Assembly (NCBI RefSeq): GCF_002855495.1
Contig: NZ_PKRO01000009.1
Span: 43,158-107,157 of the forward strand
From: Porphyrobacter sp. TH134
Lineage (GTDB): Bacteria > Pseudomonadota > Alphaproteobacteria > Sphingomonadales > Sphingomonadaceae
Reading direction: 5' to 3'
Length of the DNA: 64,000 nt
Below are positions 9,037-18,803 of this stretch, one piece after another. The position numbers and the translations under genes were made by a program. The notes beneath the pieces are model-generated. The model saw nothing but the letters and a program-made list of their open reading frames with translations. It had not been told where the DNA came from and searched no databases. Numbering within the stretch: the first letter of the stretch is position 1; each line of letters begins with the position of its first letter.

Positions 9037-9708
9037 ATGAGCGACGACTCCTCCGACCCGCCCGAACGCCCGGACCGCGGCTTGCGTCCGTCGGTGGACT
9101 GGAGCAACCAGCGGCCCGGCGCGCGCAGCCTCTATATCGGCCCGGAAGGCATCTTCACCCATCAGGATGGCAAGCTCAAGCCGATGGCCGATGCGGTTGA
9201 CATCTTCTGGGATGCGGTCGCGCATGATCCGCGCGGGTGGAACCGCGCGCTGCGCGGCTATGACTGGCTGCTCGCCCACGCCGCCGAGGCCACGCGCGAG
9301 GATGTGCGCCGCACGCTGGGCTGGCTGGAGGGCGCGATCGGCCTCAGGGACCGCACCGCCGCCGTCGCCGCCTGCCGCTATCTCGCCGCGATACCGGCCG
9401 TGCTGCTGGCGAGCGACTATGGCCGGTTGATGGCGATCTTCAACAGCCGCAAGGTCGGGATGGTGTGGCTGGTGACGCCTGACCTCGACCAGCGCCCGCT
9501 GCCGCGCGGCCCGATCCCGGTGTTCGGCAAGGAAGCGGGTTTCGGCCTGATCCGCGCGGTGCCGGAGCTATACCTGAAAATGGCGCTGTTCGGCCCCGAG
9601 ATGGAGGCCATCGTCATCCAGCTGGTGGAGGAAGCGATCGACTATAATGTCTCGCTTCCTCCGGAGCTTATCAGTCTTGCGGGGCCATCCCCATCTGCCA
9701 CAGGATAA
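9037..9708 (+). CDS. Hypothetical protein of about 220 residues
   Basis: I do not recognise a family. The 223-residue product has an acidic, proline-rich start (MSDDSSDPPERPDRG), no signal peptide and no clear membrane helix. A tryptophan-rich middle (FWDAVAHDPRGWNRALRGYDWL) is followed by a predicted helical stretch. The ATG begins 79 bases from the divergent thioesterase start. Codon use matches its neighbours, which supports coding. The last 38 bases overlap the 3' end of the oligopeptidase gene on the opposite strand. Confidence 0.65.
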   Translation: MSDDSSDPPERPDRGLRPSVDWSNQRPGARSLYIGPEGIFTHQDGKLKPMADAVDIFWDAVAHDPRGWNRALRGYDWLLAHAAEATREDVRRTLGWLEGAIGLRDRTAAVAACRYLAAIPAVLLASDYGRLMAIFNSRKVGMVWLVTPDLDQRPLPRGPIPVFGKEAGFGLIRAVPELYLKMALFGPEMEAIVIQLVEEAIDYNVSLPPELISLAGPSPSATG

Positions 9709-11887
9709 AGGCGAACTCCTCCGCCGTTTCCTTCAGGCTGTTCCAGCGCCCCGATTGCCCGCCGTGGCCTGCGCCCATGTTGGTCTTGAGCAGCAGCAGG
9801 TTATCATCGGTCTTCAGCTCGCGCAGCTTGGCGACCCACTTGGCGGGTTCCCAATAGGTCACGCGCGGATCGTTGAGGCCCGCAGTCACCAGCATCGGCG
9901 GGTATGCCTTGGCCACCACCTGATCATAGGGCGAATAGGACAGCATATAGGCAAACGCCGCCTTGTCGGTGATGGGGTTGCCCCATTCCTGCCATTCGCC
10001 CGGCGTGAGGGGGAGCTTTTCGTTCAGCATGGTGCCCACCACATCCACGAAGGGCACATGCGCGACGATGGCGCCATATTGCGACGGGTCCTGATTGATG
10101 ATCGCTCCCATCAATTCGCCGCCCGCCGATCCGCCGCTGGCGGTGACTTTGCCTTCCGCGGTGTAGCCCTTGGCGATCAACCCCCGGCCCACATCAACGA
10201 AATCGTTGAAGGTGTTGGTGCGATCGAACAGCTTGCCTTGCAGATACCAACGCCGCCCCAGATCATCGCCGCCGCGAATATGCGCGATGGCATAGGCGAA
10301 GCCGCGATCCACCAGGCTGAGGCGCGAGGTCGAAAAGCCCGGCGGGATGGCATAGCCATAGGCGCCGTAAGCATAAAGGTGCAGCGGCCCCGGCCCTTCG
10401 ATGCCGGCCTGCTTGAGGATTTCGGCGCGGTCCTTGCGCATCACGATGCTGACCGGCACCATCGTCCCGTCGCGCGCCTGCACGCTCAGGCGCTCGGTGA
10501 CATAGAGGCTCGCGTCATAGCCGCTGGGGATTTCCTGCGTCTTCAGCGTTTCCAGCCCGCCGGTTGCCACGTCGTAATCATAGACCGTGCCGGGCGTGAC
10601 CATGCTTTGATAGGACAGCCGCAGCTTGGTCATGGCATATTCGGGATTGTTCGACAGACCCGCCGTATAGCTGGCTTCGGGAAAGGCGATCGGCGTGATT
10701 TTCGCTGCATCGCTGTATTGGCGCAGCTGAATCTGGTCGAGGCCGTCCAGCCGCCCTTCGGTGACGTAGAAATCCTTGAACAGATCGAACCCGGTCAGAT
10801 AGAAATCATCCGACCCGGCAATCACCGTCTGCCAGTCACCCGGCGTCTTCAGGTCCGCTTTGGCGAGGCGGAAGTTGATGTGGTCGTCGTTGGTCCACAC
10901 CCACAATTCGCCGTCACGCACATCGACCGAATATTCCACGCCCTTCTTGCGCGCCTTCACCAGAATGGGTTCTGCCGTGGGATTGGCCGCAGGGACAAGC
11001 CGCACTTCGCTCGTCTCGTTGTCGCCGGTGGCGATAATCAGCCAGTCTTCCTGTGCGGATAGCCCGGTGCCGACGCCGAAGGACTGGTCCTCCTCCTTGT
11101 AGAGCGTCACATCCTCGCTCACCGGGGTGCCGATGACGTGCATCCTGGCTTCGAGCGTGCGCCATTCCTCGGTCGAGGGGCCATAGACCAGCGCGGTGTC
11201 ACCTTTCACCCACACCAGATCGCCGCGCAGGTTTTCAATCACATCGGGCAAGTGCTCGCCGGTCTGCAAATCCTTGATCCGCGCGGTGTAGCGTTCCGAG
11301 CCATTGGTGTCGGTGGCATAGGCGAGAAAGCGCTGGTTCTGGCTGATCGAGGCCGCGCCGAGGCGGAAATATTCCTGCCCTTCGGCCAATGCGTTTTCGT
11401 CAATCAGCAGCTCGGCCTCACCGCCCGCCACGGGCTTACGGTAATGCTTGCGATACTGCGCGCCTTCCTCGAACTCGCTCCAGTAAAGGTAATCGCCGTC
11501 CTTCTGGGGCACGGTCGAATCGTCTTCCTTGATGCGGGCGCGCATTTCCTTGAACAGCGCATCGGTCAGCGGTGCCTGCGCGGCCATCTTGTATTCGAAA
11601 TAGGCGTTTTCGGTGTTCAGATATTGCAGCACATCCGCGTCATCCACGACGGGGTAGGACTTGTCATAGAGCCAGTCATAGGGGTCTTCGACCGTGATCC
11701 CGTGGACGGTGTAGGTGTGCGGCCGCTTTTCGGCGACCGGCTTGGGCATGTCATTCGTCACAGTCGGCATTTCCTCTTGTGTTTTCGCGCTGACGGCAGT
11801 GGCTCCCAAGGTGGTGCCAACACTCGCAAAGGCAAGCCCGAAGGCAAGCGCTCTGGCAAGGGCGAGCTGGCTGATCGGGCGGGTCAT
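9671..11887 (-). CDS. ptrB: Prolyl-oligopeptidase family S9A (oligopeptidase B-like), secreted
   Basis: Serine peptidase that cuts small peptides, by family after Arg or Lys. It has 738 residues with a signal peptide (ends around AVSAK), so it is exported. The seven-bladed propeller covers about residues 75-450 and the alpha/beta-hydrolase domain follows. The catalytic triad can be placed: Ser587 in GGSAGG, Asp673 in NDPRV and His708 in GAGHGG. The length and the P-Y-D-W-L-Y-D start of the propeller fit oligopeptidase B. It overlaps the preceding hypothetical gene tail to tail and is followed by aminopeptidase P, another proline-related peptidase, in divergent orientation. Confidence 0.92.
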   Translation of the reverse strand: MTRPISQLALARALAFGLAFASVGTTLGATAVSAKTQEEMPTVTNDMPKPVAEKRPHTYTVHGITVEDPYDWLYDKSYPVVDDADVLQYLNTENAYFEYKMAAQAPLTDALFKEMRARIKEDDSTVPQKDGDYLYWSEFEEGAQYRKHYRKPVAGGEAELLIDENALAEGQEYFRLGAASISQNQRFLAYATDTNGSERYTARIKDLQTGEHLPDVIENLRGDLVWVKGDTALVYGPSTEEWRTLEARMHVIGTPVSEDVTLYKEEDQSFGVGTGLSAQEDWLIIATGDNETSEVRLVPAANPTAEPILVKARKKGVEYSVDVRDGELWVWTNDDHINFRLAKADLKTPGDWQTVIAGSDDFYLTGFDLFKDFYVTEGRLDGLDQIQLRQYSDAAKITPIAFPEASYTAGLSNNPEYAMTKLRLSYQSMVTPGTVYDYDVATGGLETLKTQEIPSGYDASLYVTERLSVQARDGTMVPVSIVMRKDRAEILKQAGIEGPGPLHLYAYGAYGYAIPPGFSTSRLSLVDRGFAYAIAHIRGGDDLGRRWYLQGKLFDRTNTFNDFVDVGRGLIAKGYTAEGKVTASGGSAGGELMGAIINQDPSQYGAIVAHVPFVDVVGTMLNEKLPLTPGEWQEWGNPITDKAAFAYMLSYSPYDQVVAKAYPPMLVTAGLNDPRVTYWEPAKWVAKLRELKTDDNLLLLKTNMGAGHGGQSGRWNSLKETAEEFAFILWQMGMAPQD

Positions 11888-12022
11888 ATGCGGTGTTCCC
11901 CTGATGCGACCCGGCGCGATGCGTCCGGGTAGAAAGCGGCCGCCATTGGGCCTATGTTGGCGGTTCTAATGCGACATTCGGGCGCGGCAAGTGCCTCGCG
12001 CCTTTGGCCAAGGACTGACGAA

Positions 12023-13855
12023 ATGCTGATGCAGACCCCCCAACTCTCCGGCTCAGCCCGCCTTGCCGCCTTGCGCGAGGAACTGAAGCGGCGCGGGCTG
12101 GACGGGTTCGTCATCCCCATTTCGGATGAACATATGAGCGAATATGTCGGCGATTATGCCCAGCGGCTGGGCTGGCTGACGGGCTTTCGCGGTTCGGCGG
12201 GGTTTGCCTGCGTCACCCTGACCCATGCCGCGATCTTCGTCGATGGCCGCTACACCGTGCAGGTGCGCGAGCAGGTGGACGCCGACCTGTTCGAATACCG
12301 CTCGGTCCCCAAGGATACGCTCGCCGGCTGGCTGGCCGAAGTGTGCGAGAACGGCGCGCGCATCGCCTATGATCCCTGGCTGCACACCTGGGGCTGGGTC
12401 GAGGCGCTGGAACAACGGCTGGAGCCCAAGGGCATCACGCTGGTGCCGGAAGGCAGCAACCCGATTGACGCGGTGTGGCCTGATCGCCCCGCCCCCTCGC
12501 CCGCCGTGGCCGTGCCGCATGACGAGGCGGTGGCGGGCCGCACATCGGCAGACAAGCGCGCCGCCGTGGCCGATTGGCTGGTGCGCGAAGGCCATGATGC
12601 GGTGGTGATCCCGGCGCTCGATTCGGTCGCATGGCTGCTCAACATTCGCGGCGCGGACGTGCCGCATACCCCTGTCGCGCTGTCCTATGTGATCGCCCAT
12701 AAGGATGGCAGCGCCGAGCTGTTCATCGCGCCCGAAAAGGTCACGCCGGAGCTGACCCGGCACCTCGGCAATGCAGTGACAATCCGTGACCGGGCGGCGT
12801 TTGAAAGCGCGCTGGCCGCGGATTTTGCGGGCAAGAGCGTCGCGCTCGATCCCGATTTCGCCGTCGTCGGCATCGCGCAAGGCTTGCGCGCGGGCGGGGC
12901 GAGCTTCGCGTTCAAGCAGGACCCGACGATCCTCGCCAAAGCGATCAAGAACCCGGCGGAACAGGCCGGGCACCGCGACGCACAGGCGCGCGACGGCGCG
13001 GCGGTGTCCAGGTTCCTGCGCTGGCTGGAAATCGAAGCACCCAAGGGCGAGGTCGACGAACTCTCCGCCGCTGCGCGGTTGCAAGCCTTCCGCGAAGAAG
13101 ACCCGGGCCTGTCCGACCTCAGTTTCGATACGATCTCGGCCGCCGCGGGCCATGCCGCGCTGCCGCATTACAAGGTGGACGACGACAGCAATATCCTGAT
13201 CCCGCCGGGCTCGATCTATCTGGTCGATTCGGGCGGGCAATATCCGGGCGGCACCACGGATATCACCCGCACCGTCTGGATCGGAACGCCCGATGGTTCG
13301 GCCGCGCCGACAGCGGAAATGCGCGACCGCAACACGCGCGTGCTGAAAGGTCATATCCAGCTGGCCCGCGCCGTGTTTCCGCAAGGCACCAGCGGCGGGC
13401 AGCTTGATGTGCTGGCGCGGCAATATCTGTGGGAGGCAGGCGTCGATTACGCGCACGGGACAGGGCACGGCGTGGGCAGCGTGCTCGCGGTGCACGAAGG
13501 TCCGCAGCGCATCGCGAAGCCCAGCGGCGGGCAGGCGGGCACGGGGCAGGAACTGCACGCCGGTATGATCCTTTCGAACGAGCCGGGCTATTACAAGCCG
13601 GGCGCCTTCGGCATCCGCATCGAAAATCTGGTGCTGGTCGAGGAACGCGAGATGGCGGGCGCGGAAGGCAGATATCTCGGGTTCGAGACGCTGACCTTCG
13701 TGCCGCTGGATCGCAAGCTGATCGCGCGCGACCTGCTGACAGCCGAGGAAATCGCATGGGTCGATGCCTATCACGCGAAAGTGCGCGATGTGCTCAGCCC
13801 AAGGCTGACCGGCGAGGATCTGGCGTGGGTGGAGCGCGAAACCGCGCCGCTCTGA
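12023..13855 (+). CDS. pepP: Xaa-Pro aminopeptidase (M24B)
   Basis: Dinuclear-metal peptidase that removes an N-terminal residue before proline. It has 610 residues: two creatinase-like N-terminal domains and a C-terminal pita-bread domain, the long eukaryote-like form. Metal ligands visible are Asp in YLVDSGGQY, Asp in TTDITRTVW, His in GTGHGVGS, Glu in ILSNEPGYY and Glu in IRIENLV. The ATG at 12023 follows AAGGA with nine bases between; an upstream TTG in frame lacks a site. It is cytosolic (no signal peptide) and diverges from the secreted S9 peptidase, 135 bases apart. Confidence 0.95.
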   Translation: MLMQTPQLSGSARLAALREELKRRGLDGFVIPISDEHMSEYVGDYAQRLGWLTGFRGSAGFACVTLTHAAIFVDGRYTVQVREQVDADLFEYRSVPKDTLAGWLAEVCENGARIAYDPWLHTWGWVEALEQRLEPKGITLVPEGSNPIDAVWPDRPAPSPAVAVPHDEAVAGRTSADKRAAVADWLVREGHDAVVIPALDSVAWLLNIRGADVPHTPVALSYVIAHKDGSAELFIAPEKVTPELTRHLGNAVTIRDRAAFESALAADFAGKSVALDPDFAVVGIAQGLRAGGASFAFKQDPTILAKAIKNPAEQAGHRDAQARDGAAVSRFLRWLEIEAPKGEVDELSAAARLQAFREEDPGLSDLSFDTISAAAGHAALPHYKVDDDSNILIPPGSIYLVDSGGQYPGGTTDITRTVWIGTPDGSAAPTAEMRDRNTRVLKGHIQLARAVFPQGTSGGQLDVLARQYLWEAGVDYAHGTGHGVGSVLAVHEGPQRIAKPSGGQAGTGQELHAGMILSNEPGYYKPGAFGIRIENLVLVEEREMAGAEGRYLGFETLTFVPLDRKLIARDLLTAEEIAWVDAYHAKVRDVLSPRLTGEDLAWVERETAPL

Positions 13856-13868
13856 GCCACCTTCGTCG

Positions 13869-13965
13869 CCCCGTGCTTGACACGGGGCTTGGCTTCTTTG
13901 TTTCGCGTGCCCGCCTTGCGCGGGCACGTCCTCGGCGCTGTTCCTCCCCCCGGATCAAGTCCGGG
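13869..13965. repeat. Cluster of three hairpins after pepP
   Basis: Three perfect stem-loops stand in a row: CCCCGTG/CACGGGG with loop CTTGA (13869-13887); CGTGCCCGC/GCGGGCACG (13906-13928); CCCGGA/TCCGGG with loop TCAAG (13949-13965). Neither has a proper T-run. They look like extragenic palindromes typical of alphaproteobacteria and probably act as transcript ends or RNA stabilisers for pepP. Confidence 0.75.
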
Positions 13966-14105
13966 ATCCGGGCGCCTTCGGGCGCGCGGTCGTGCTTGCG
14001 GCCCGTCCCTTGGCGGGCCGTTTCGCTGCCATGTCGCGGCTTGTTACGAGCCTTTCGTTCCTGTAATGTTCCACCATCGATTCGCGATACGTGGGAGGAA
14101 CACAC

Positions 14106-14492
14106 ATGATCGGCTACGTCACTTTGGGCACCAATGATCTGCCGCGCGCTGCGGCATTCTATGATGCGCTCGCCGCGCATTTCGGGGTGGGACGGATGAT
14201 GGAGTTCGACAGCTTCATCGCCTGGGGCGCATGGGGCGGCGCAGCGGGTATCGCGGCGACGGTGCCATTCGATGGCCAGCCCGCCACGGTGGGCAACGGC
14301 GTGATGGTCGCGCTCGAAGTGAAATCGCCGGAGGATGTCCACGCGGTCTATGATATCGCCATGGCCCACGGCGGCAGCGATGAAGGCGCCCCCGGCCCGC
14401 GCGGCGATGACGGGTTCTATGCGGGCTATTTCCGCGATCCCGATGGCAACAAGCTCAATGCCTTCTGCATGGTGCCGCCCGCCGAAGCGTGA
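14106..14492 (+). CDS. VOC (glyoxalase-like) family protein
   Basis: A 128-residue protein of one beta-alpha-beta-beta-beta pair fold. It starts with IGYVTLGTNDLPRAAAFYDALAA and ends with FYAGYFRDPDGNKLNAF, the usual first and last motifs of small VOC proteins. ATG 14106 has GGGAGGA seven bases upstream; the upstream GTG in frame is rejected. Members include glyoxalases, dioxygenases and drug-binding proteins. Metal ligands are not clearly conserved here, so the substrate is open. It stands alone after the hairpin cluster. Confidence 0.85.
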   Translation: MIGYVTLGTNDLPRAAAFYDALAAHFGVGRMMEFDSFIAWGAWGGAAGIAATVPFDGQPATVGNGVMVALEVKSPEDVHAVYDIAMAHGGSDEGAPGPRGDDGFYAGYFRDPDGNKLNAFCMVPPAEA

Positions 14493-14507
14493 CCGGGTGC
14501 CGGGTGC

Positions 14508-14537
14508 CCCGCAATGTTTCACGTGAAACATTGCGGG
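14508..14537. promoter_or_regulatory. parS: parS-like ParB binding site inside a 30-bp perfect palindrome
   Basis: The core TGTTTCACGTGAAACA at 14515-14530 equals the conserved chromosomal parS sequence. The symmetry continues seven more bases on each side (CCCGCAA / TTGCGGG). It lies between two convergent genes, where a site would not disturb coding. Known role: ParB loading for chromosome segregation, usually near oriC. parA and parB are not in the window. The long arms would also let it form an RNA hairpin terminator. Confidence 0.85.
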
Positions 14538-14551
14538 AACATCGGGCGGCG

Positions 14552-16138
14552 TCAGCGCATCAACCCGCCCAGCAGATTGCGCACAAACCGTCCGACAATG
14601 GGGCCAGCCAGATCCGTCGCAATCGATCCGACCGCCGAGGTTACGCCCGAGGCGACCGGATTGGCGCGGCTTTTCTTGCCGGTGATCTTGGCCGCCGCCA
14701 CCGCGGCCGCGCCGCCAAGGGCGACCTGCGCCCCGCGGCTGACCGCCTTGCCCCACAGGCTCGGGCTCTTGCGGGCCTGACCGCGCACGGCTTCCTCGCC
14801 TTCCGCCTCGACCTGTGCGGCGGTGGCGGCAGCATCGGCGGCCTTGGCGGCGAGGACTTCGGCAGCGCTTTCCCGGTCCACGCGGGTATCGTACTTGCCC
14901 TCAAGCGGGCTGATCGACTGAATAATGGCGCGTTCCTTGGGGCTGACCGGCCCGAGGCGCGAACGCGGCGGCTTTATCAGCGTGCGCTCCACCACCGTCG
15001 GCGCGCCTTCCTGATCGAGCGTGGAGACCAGCGCTTCGCCGGTCTTCAGCTCGGTAATCGCCGTCTCGACATCGAGCCCGGGATTGATCCGGAAGGTCTC
15101 CGCCGCCGCCTTGATCGCGCGCTGATCGCGCGGGGTAAAGGCACGCAAGGCATGCTGCACCCGGTTGCCCAGCTGGCCTGCGACTTCTTCGGGAATATCA
15201 ATCGGGTTCTGCGTGACAAAGAACACGCCGACGCCCTTGGACCGGATCAGGCGGACCACCTGTTCGATGGTATCCTGCAACGCCTTGGGCGCATCGTCGA
15301 ACAACAGGTGCGCCTCGTCAAAGAAGAACACCAGTCTCGGCTTTTCCGGATCGCCAACTTCGGGAAGGGTTTCAAACAGTTCTGCCAGCAGCCACAGCAG
15401 GAAGGTGGCGTAAAGCTTGGGACTGCGCATCAGCTTGTCCGCGGCCAGCACATTGACATAGCCGCGGCCCTGATCGTCCACCTTCAGGAAATCGTCGATC
15501 TCCAGCGCCGGTTCGCCAAAGAAATGGTCCGCGCCCTGCGCCTCGAAGCTGAGCAATTGGCGTTGGATCGACCCGACCGAAGGCTTGGTCACGTTGCCGT
15601 ATTTGCCCGATAATTCAGCGGCATTCTCGTTCGCCCAGCCCAGCAGCGCCTGCAAGTCGGCAAAGTCGAGCAGCAGCAACCCGTTTTCGTCGGCATAGCG
15701 GAAGATGATCTGCAAGACGCCTTCCTGCGTCTCATTGAGGTCGAGCAGCCGCGACAGGAGCAGCGGACCCATTTCCGACACCGTGGTGCGGATCGGATGG
15801 CCCTGTTCGCCGTAGAGATCCCAGAAAATCACCGGATTGTCGGTGTAGGTGTAATCGGTGATGCCGAGTTCCCTGGCGCGGCTTTCCAGCTTGTCGGCAT
15901 GCTTGAAGGTGGACGAGCCCGGCATGGCGATGCCCGACAGATCGCCCTTCACATCGGCCACAAACACCGGAACGCCCGCCTTGGAAAAGCTCTCGGCGAT
16001 GCCTTGCAAGGTCACGGTTTTGCCCGTGCCGGTCGCCCCGGCAATCAGGCCGTGGCGGTTCGACCGGCTCAGCGCCAAGGCCTGCCGCGATCCATCAGAT
16101 CCCAGCCCCAGATAGATATCGCCCGCCTGCTCGCCCAT
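14552..16138 (-). CDS. HerA-like ATPase, DUF853 family
   Basis: A 528-residue P-loop ATPase of the HerA/FtsK superfamily. Walker A GATGTGKT is at residues 34-41, and Walker B is in [13 protein letters not shown], followed by a sensor stretch [11 protein letters not shown] and an arginine-finger region [19 protein letters not shown]. The C-terminal 90 residues are alanine-rich, then a small domain with glycine and arginine. The exact role is unknown; related ATPases pump or process DNA. It is divergent from pabB with 100 bases between, and its tail is 15 bases from the parS-like site. Confidence 0.88.
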   Translation of the reverse strand: MGEQAGDIYLGLGSDGSRQALALSRSNRHGLIAGATGTGKTVTLQGIAESFSKAGVPVFVADVKGDLSGIAMPGSSTFKHADKLESRARELGITDYTYTDNPVIFWDLYGEQGHPIRTTVSEMGPLLLSRLLDLNETQEGVLQIIFRYADENGLLLLDFADLQALLGWANENAAELSGKYGNVTKPSVGSIQRQLLSFEAQGADHFFGEPALEIDDFLKVDDQGRGYVNVLAADKLMRSPKLYATFLLWLLAELFETLPEVGDPEKPRLVFFFDEAHLLFDDAPKALQDTIEQVVRLIRSKGVGVFFVTQNPIDIPEEVAGQLGNRVQHALRAFTPRDQRAIKAAAETFRINPGLDVETAITELKTGEALVSTLDQEGAPTVVERTLIKPPRSRLGPVSPKERAIIQSISPLEGKYDTRVDRESAAEVLAAKAADAAATAAQVEAEGEEAVRGQARKSPSLWGKAVSRGAQVALGGAAAVAAAKITGKKSRANPVASGVTSAVGSIATDLAGPIVGRFVRNLLGGLMR

Positions 16139-16238
16139 TCGTCGTCCCCGTTATTTGGTGCTGGCCCCTGATGTGCAGGGGCGGCCCGCAGCGGTCAAGT
16201 TCTCGACAGCGGCGCACATTTGGCTAAGGCTGGAGACT

Positions 16239-18068
16239 ATGGGTTCGCTTACGCCATTTGTTTTGCTCGATGATGCCCGCGCCGGCCAAGATGCGCCCGA
16301 TGCCTTGCTCTATGAAAGCCCGCGCCAGCTGTTTGCGGCGCACCGGCCGGATGAGGTTGCCGCCGTGCTCGCCGCCGCAGAGGCCGCGCGGCAAGCGTCC
16401 GGCGGGGCGCTGGCGGGCTATATTGCTTACGAGGCAGGGCTGGCCTTGGAGCCACGGCTGGCCGGATTGGCCGCCGCCCGTTCGGGCGCGGCGGGGCCGC
16501 TGGTGTGGCTCGGCCTGTTTGGTGCGCCCCGGCGCATTGCTGCGGCCGATGTGCCCGATTGGCTCGCCAACCGCGCAGCAGGGCCCGGCACGCTTGGTCC
16601 GATGGAGCCGCAGCTATCCCCCGGCGGCTATGCTGCGGCCTTCGCGCGGATGAGCGAGGCGATCAACGCCGGAGACATCTATCAGGCCAACCTCACCTAC
16701 CCGCTGGCGGGATCCTATCGCGGCGATCCGGTGGGGCTTTATGCCGCGCTGCGCAGTGCCTCTGCGGCCGGTTACGGCGGGCTGATCTGCGACGGCGCGC
16801 ACTGGCTTTTGAGCTTTTCGCCCGAACTGTTCGTGGCGCTCCACGGGGCGGAGGCCAAGGTCAAGCCGATGAAGGGCACGCGTCCTCGCAGCCCCGATCC
16901 GGCGGCGGATCGCGCGGCGGTGGAAGACCTCGCCACCTCGGCGAAGGACCGGGCCGAAAACCTGATGATCGTCGACCTGATGCGCAATGATCTGGCCCGC
17001 GTGGCCGAGGCCGGCAGCGTCCGTGTCGAAGCGCCCTTTGCGGTCGAATCCTATCCGACGGTTCACCAGATGGTGTCGACCGTGCGCGCGCGGCTCAGCC
17101 CCGGCAAGGGCGCGATGGATCTGGTGCGGGCGCTGTTCCCCTGCGGGTCGATCACCGGCGCGCCCAAGATCAGGGCGATGGAATTGCTGATCGAAGCCGA
17201 GCGCGATGCGCGCGGGGCCTATTGCGGCGCGATCGGGCGGATCGATGCCCCCGATGCCGCAGGAAACGCTGACGCCGCTTTTAACGTGGCCATCCGCACC
17301 CTGCGCCTGACCCCCATCGAAAACGGGCAGGGCAGCGCGGTGCTGGGTATCGGCTCGGCGGTGGTGGCGGATAGTGATGCCTTGTCGGAACGGCGCGAGT
17401 GCGAGGTCAAGGCGGGCTTCCTGCGCCGCGCGGCGCCCGGTTCCCCTGCACCGCAATGCGATCTGATCGAGACGATGCGGTTTGAGCCTGACAGCGGCAT
17501 CGCGCTGCTAGAACTCCACCTTGCGCGGCTGAAAGCGAGCGCGGCGACGCTGGGTTTCGCGTTTGATCGCCATGCCGTGCGCAACCAGATCCAGGCCCTT
17601 TGTTTTGAGCTGGAAGCGCCCGCCAAGGTGCGCCTGATGGTGGCGCGATCAGGCGCCAGCGCGCTGGAAACCGGGCCGCTGCCTGCGCTGGTGGCCGAGC
17701 CGGTCAGGGTGGCAGCCCTCCCCCATCCGCTCGATCCGTCCGATTGGCGGCTGGCGCACAAGACCTCGGATCGCGGATTTTACGAGGACGCGTTGGCGGC
17801 CGCCCGCAGCCTCGGCGCGGACGAGGCGGTGCTGGTGCGCAGCGACGGGTTGGTGACCGAGGGCAGCTGGACCAGCGTGTTTGTGGGTGGCCCCGATGGC
17901 GTGTTGCTGACCCCGCCCGCGCCCCTTGGCCTGCTGCCCGGCGTGCTGCGCGCGCACCTGATCGCGGAAGGCCGCGCGCGCGAGGCGGAGGTGACGCTGG
18001 ACGACATGGCTGACGGCTTCTGGATCGGCAATGGGCTGCGCGGGCTGATGCGCGCAAAGCTGATTTGA
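16239..18068 (+). CDS. pabB: Aminodeoxychorismate synthase component I fused to 4-amino-4-deoxychorismate lyase
   Basis: Makes p-aminobenzoate for folate from chorismate. Residues about 1-390 form the PabB chorismate-binding domain (MKGTRPRSPDPAADR; DLMRNDLARV; PCGSITGAPKIRAMELIE-like). Residues about 400-609 form a class IV aminotransferase fold (CDLIETMRFEPDSG; HKTSDRGFYED with the PLP lysine; VTEGSWTSVFV), which is PabC. The glutaminase PabA is not nearby. ATG 16239 has GGAG just upstream; the ORF's earlier GTG start would add a non-homologous stretch. It is followed 57 bases later by the pseudouridine synthase. Confidence 0.93.
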   Translation: MGSLTPFVLLDDARAGQDAPDALLYESPRQLFAAHRPDEVAAVLAAAEAARQASGGALAGYIAYEAGLALEPRLAGLAAARSGAAGPLVWLGLFGAPRRIAAADVPDWLANRAAGPGTLGPMEPQLSPGGYAAAFARMSEAINAGDIYQANLTYPLAGSYRGDPVGLYAALRSASAAGYGGLICDGAHWLLSFSPELFVALHGAEAKVKPMKGTRPRSPDPAADRAAVEDLATSAKDRAENLMIVDLMRNDLARVAEAGSVRVEAPFAVESYPTVHQMVSTVRARLSPGKGAMDLVRALFPCGSITGAPKIRAMELLIEAERDARGAYCGAIGRIDAPDAAGNADAAFNVAIRTLRLTPIENGQGSAVLGIGSAVVADSDALSERRECEVKAGFLRRAAPGSPAPQCDLIETMRFEPDSGIALLELHLARLKASAATLGFAFDRHAVRNQIQALCFELEAPAKVRLMVARSGASALETGPLPALVAEPVRVAALPHPLDPSDWRLAHKTSDRGFYEDALAAARSLGADEAVLVRSDGLVTEGSWTSVFVGGPDGVLLTPPAPLGLLPGVLRAHLIAEGRAREAEVTLDDMADGFWIGNGLRGLMRAKLI

Positions 18069-18125
18069 CGCGCGCCCGCAACGGTCAGGCTTCGACAAGC
18101 GCGCGGCAAGCCGCTATCGGGGCGC

Positions 18126-18803
18126 ATGACTGACATCACAATTCTTTACGAAGACGGCGAAGCGCTCGTCATTGACAAGCCTTCGGGCATGGCGGTTGAC
18201 CGTCCGCGCAAGGGCGGGATCTGCCTTGAAGATCACCTGCACCGGCTGAAGCTGGGCTTCCAGCGGGCGCCGGTTGCGGTGCACCGGCTTGATACCGATA
18301 CAAGCGGCTGCCTGCTGCTCGCCCGCAATCCCAAGGCGCTGGCCCGGTTCAACAAATCCTTTGAAGACCGGCTGGTGGGCAAGACCTATCTGGCGGTTCT
18401 GGCGGGCCGCCCGCCGGGGACGGAAGGCACAATCGAACTGGCCTTGTCGAAGATCAGCTCGGCGGAAAAAGGGTGGCGGATGATCCCGGCCAGAAAGGGC
18501 AAGCCGGCCGTGTCGCACTGGGAATTGGTGGGCGAACTTGGCCCGCACAGCCTGATCCGCTTCCGCCCTGAAACGGGCCGCACGCACCAGTTGCGGGTGC
18601 ACGCGCTGGCCGGCCTTGGCGCGGCTCTGCTGGGCGATCCGGTCTATGGTGCGGGCAATGCGCCGGGGGCCAAGCGCACGATGCTCCATGCCGAAAGCCT
18701 GACAGTGACGCGCCCCGGCAAGACCGCCATCGAAGCGCGCGCGCCCTTGCCGGCTGACTTCATCGCACTTGGGGCGGCAGAGGCCGGGGCGGCCGATGGA
18801 TGA
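18126..18803 (+). CDS. RluA-family 23S rRNA/tRNA pseudouridine synthase
   Basis: A 225-residue enzyme that turns uridine into pseudouridine in RNA. The catalytic motif HRLDTDTSG places the nucleophile at Asp56; GRTHQLRVH and LLGDPVYG complete the RluA signature. There is no S4 RNA-binding domain, so it is like the short RluA type rather than RluC/RluD. The target site is not predictable. The gene overlaps arfB by eight bases, so both are translated from one message. Confidence 0.9.
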   Translation: MTDITILYEDGEALVIDKPSGMAVDRPRKGGICLEDHLHRLKLGFQRAPVAVHRLDTDTSGCLLLARNPKALARFNKSFEDRLVGKTYLAVLAGRPPGTEGTIELALSKISSAEKGWRMIPARKGKPAVSHWELVGELGPHSLIRFRPETGRTHQLRVHALAGLGAALLGDPVYGAGNAPGAKRTMLHAESLTVTRPGKTAIEARAPLPADFIALGAAEAGAADG

